From positions 1 to 6,968 of the forward strand of contig NVSR01000161.1 of assembly GCA_002401295.1 (NCBI GenBank): DNA of 6,968 nucleotides. Direction: 5' to 3'. The notes under the pieces were generated by a model. It did no database searches and had not been told where the DNA came from. It saw only the letters and a program-made list of their open reading frames with translations. The translations under genes were made by a program, and so were the position numbers. Below, piece by piece: positions 6,454-6,968 of this stretch. The stretch's first letter is position 1. Each line of letters opens with the position of its first letter. Source of the stretch: SAR324 cluster bacterium (GTDB lineage: Bacteria; SAR324; XYD2-FULL-50-16).

Positions 6454-6498
6454 AGTTCAAACTTGGTTGGTGAGTATTGATTTCTTCTTGATAATTTC

Positions 6499-6525
6499 TT
6501 ATCGGAATCTCTGAGAAAAACTTTA
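6499..6525 (-). promoter_or_regulatory. Sigma-28 (FliA) promoter, proximal copy
   Basis: The minus strand has TAAAGTTT (6518-6525), an 11-nt spacer, and TCCGATAA (6499-6506). The FliA consensus is TAAAGTTT, 11 nt, GCCGATAA, so 15 of 16 positions match at ideal spacing. Transcription would start near 6492, giving a leader of about 50 nt before flagellin A. Confidence 0.88.
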
Positions 6526-6560
6526 ATTAAAATTTTGTTTTTCTTTTTCCTTGATTTGTT

Positions 6561-6576
6561 TGGAAGTTGTCTTCCA
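6561..6576 (-). other. Hairpin at the expected 5' end of the distal transcript
   Basis: TGGAAG, ACAA, CTTCCA: a perfect 6-bp stem with a 4-nt loop, positioned at or just after the start expected from the distal promoter (about 6577). Such a 5' hairpin commonly protects messages from 5'-end-dependent decay. The pairing is seen; the role is inferred. Confidence 0.55.
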
Positions 6577-6583
6577 TGACTCC

Positions 6584-6610
6584 TTATCGGTATAGGGGGA
6601 AAAAACTTTA
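6584..6610 (-). promoter_or_regulatory. Sigma-28 (FliA) promoter, distal copy
   Basis: The minus strand has TAAAGTTT (6603-6610), an 11-nt spacer containing a C5 run, and ACCGATAA (6584-6591). This again matches 15 of 16 positions of the FliA consensus. It lies exactly 85 bp upstream of the proximal copy and gives a leader of about 135 nt. The flanking AT-rich DNA upstream could act as an UP element. Confidence 0.88.
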
Positions 6611-6729
6611 TAGGCTTTTTGAAATTTTTATTTACACTGCTGATTTTATTTACTTTTTATTTAAAAATAGATATTTCATTCCTCAAAATGCCCATTTTAA
6701 TAGTGGAAAAATCAGCACATTCTTGAGAA
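6611..6729. other. AT-rich intergenic stretch
   Basis: This lies between the distal promoter and the tandem repeats. It is strongly AT-rich with short A- and T-tracts, a repeated 'tttatttac' word and a small inverted repeat at 6685-6698 (aaaatg, cc, cattttt-like arm). I see no gene, no RNA gene and no credible promoter for the plus strand. Its position upstream of the sigma-28 promoter fits an UP element or bent DNA. Confidence 0.5.
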
Positions 6730-6733
6730 ATCA

Positions 6734-6968
6734 CGAAGGATAGGGTGATGTAAGATGTAAGAATCAAGAATCACTACGAAGGATAGGGTGATGTAAGAAT
6801 CAAGAATCACTACGAAAGATAGGGTGATGTAAGAATCAAGAATCAAGAATCAAGAATCACCACGAAAGATAGGGTGATGTAAAAGAATCAAGAATCACCA
6901 CGAAGGATAGGGTGATGTAAAAGAATCAAGAATCACTACGAAGGATAGGGTGATGTAAAAGAATCAAG
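6734..6968. repeat. Degenerate tandem repeat (minisatellite), truncated by the window edge
   Basis: Five complete units begin with cgaa at 6734, 6777, 6813, 6863 and 6901 (lengths 43, 36, 50, 38 and 38), plus a partial sixth from 6939. The core gatagggtgatgtaa is present in every unit, followed by copies of the 7-mer gaatcaa and a 'tcac-ac' linker. The lengths equal 36 plus 7, 0, 14, 2 and 2, so units grow mainly by whole 7-bp steps. The plus strand of each unit has stops in several frames and the unit lengths break any minus-strand frame, so it is not coding. It is an intergenic array of unknown role. Confidence 0.9.

Noticed and set aside
6685..6698. Terminator of an unseen gene to the right
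   Set aside because: The 6-bp stem is AT-rich with a 2-nt loop and no T-tract follows on either strand in a useful position.
6734..6968. CRISPR array
   Set aside because: The segments between the cores are themselves near-identical and too short; there are no unique spacers and no cas genes.

Overview
The window carries a flagellin cluster. All genes are on the minus strand and read from right to left. The order of transcription is flagellin A (4837-6441), the export chaperone fliS (4261-4686), flagellin B (2644-4200), a divergent flagellin-like protein without recognisable D0 ends (1296-2633), and flagellin C (start at 1243). Flagellin C runs off the left edge as an in-frame chimera with the C-terminus of a molybdopterin formate dehydrogenase. 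The flagellins use an 'ADGPA-LVI-EQM' N-terminal signature and a 'GTI-GE...GQ-LTG...EGL-YTG' central motif. I recall these from deltaproteobacteria-like lineages (Desulfobacterota or SAR324-type), so a Gram-negative swimming bacterium of that kind is likely. The lineage call is inference from memory, not from a search.

Right part (6442-6968): there is no gene. From the right edge inward it holds a degenerate tandem repeat (about 36-50 bp per unit, running to the edge), an AT-rich stretch, and two near-perfect sigma-28 (FliA) promoters in tandem, 85 bp apart, both pointing into flagellin A. The distal promoter would start transcription next to a small 6-bp stem hairpin. This region looks like the main transcription start for the cluster.

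Middle part: the 150-nt gap between flagellin A and fliS is unusually structured. It holds a 13-nt perfect complement of the 16S rRNA 3' tail with no start codon behind it. That element sits in a small hairpin that resembles a CsrA site, and a long 15-position stem-loop follows before the real fliS Shine-Dalgarno. The later genes are closely spaced (60, 10 and 52 nt) and I see no convincing internal sigma-28 promoter, so fliS, flagellin B, the flagellin-like gene and flagellin C are probably co-transcribed or read through from upstream.

Left part: flagellin C is normal for about 345 residues. At a perfect 9-bp tandem duplication (201-218) it switches, without loss of frame, into about 69 residues that match the end of the formate dehydrogenase alpha subunit. 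This is either a real gene rearrangement or a chimeric assembly or amplification product; the sequence alone cannot decide. Together the genes encode filament subunits and their chaperone. The flagellin-like protein is the least explained component and the chimera is the oddest.
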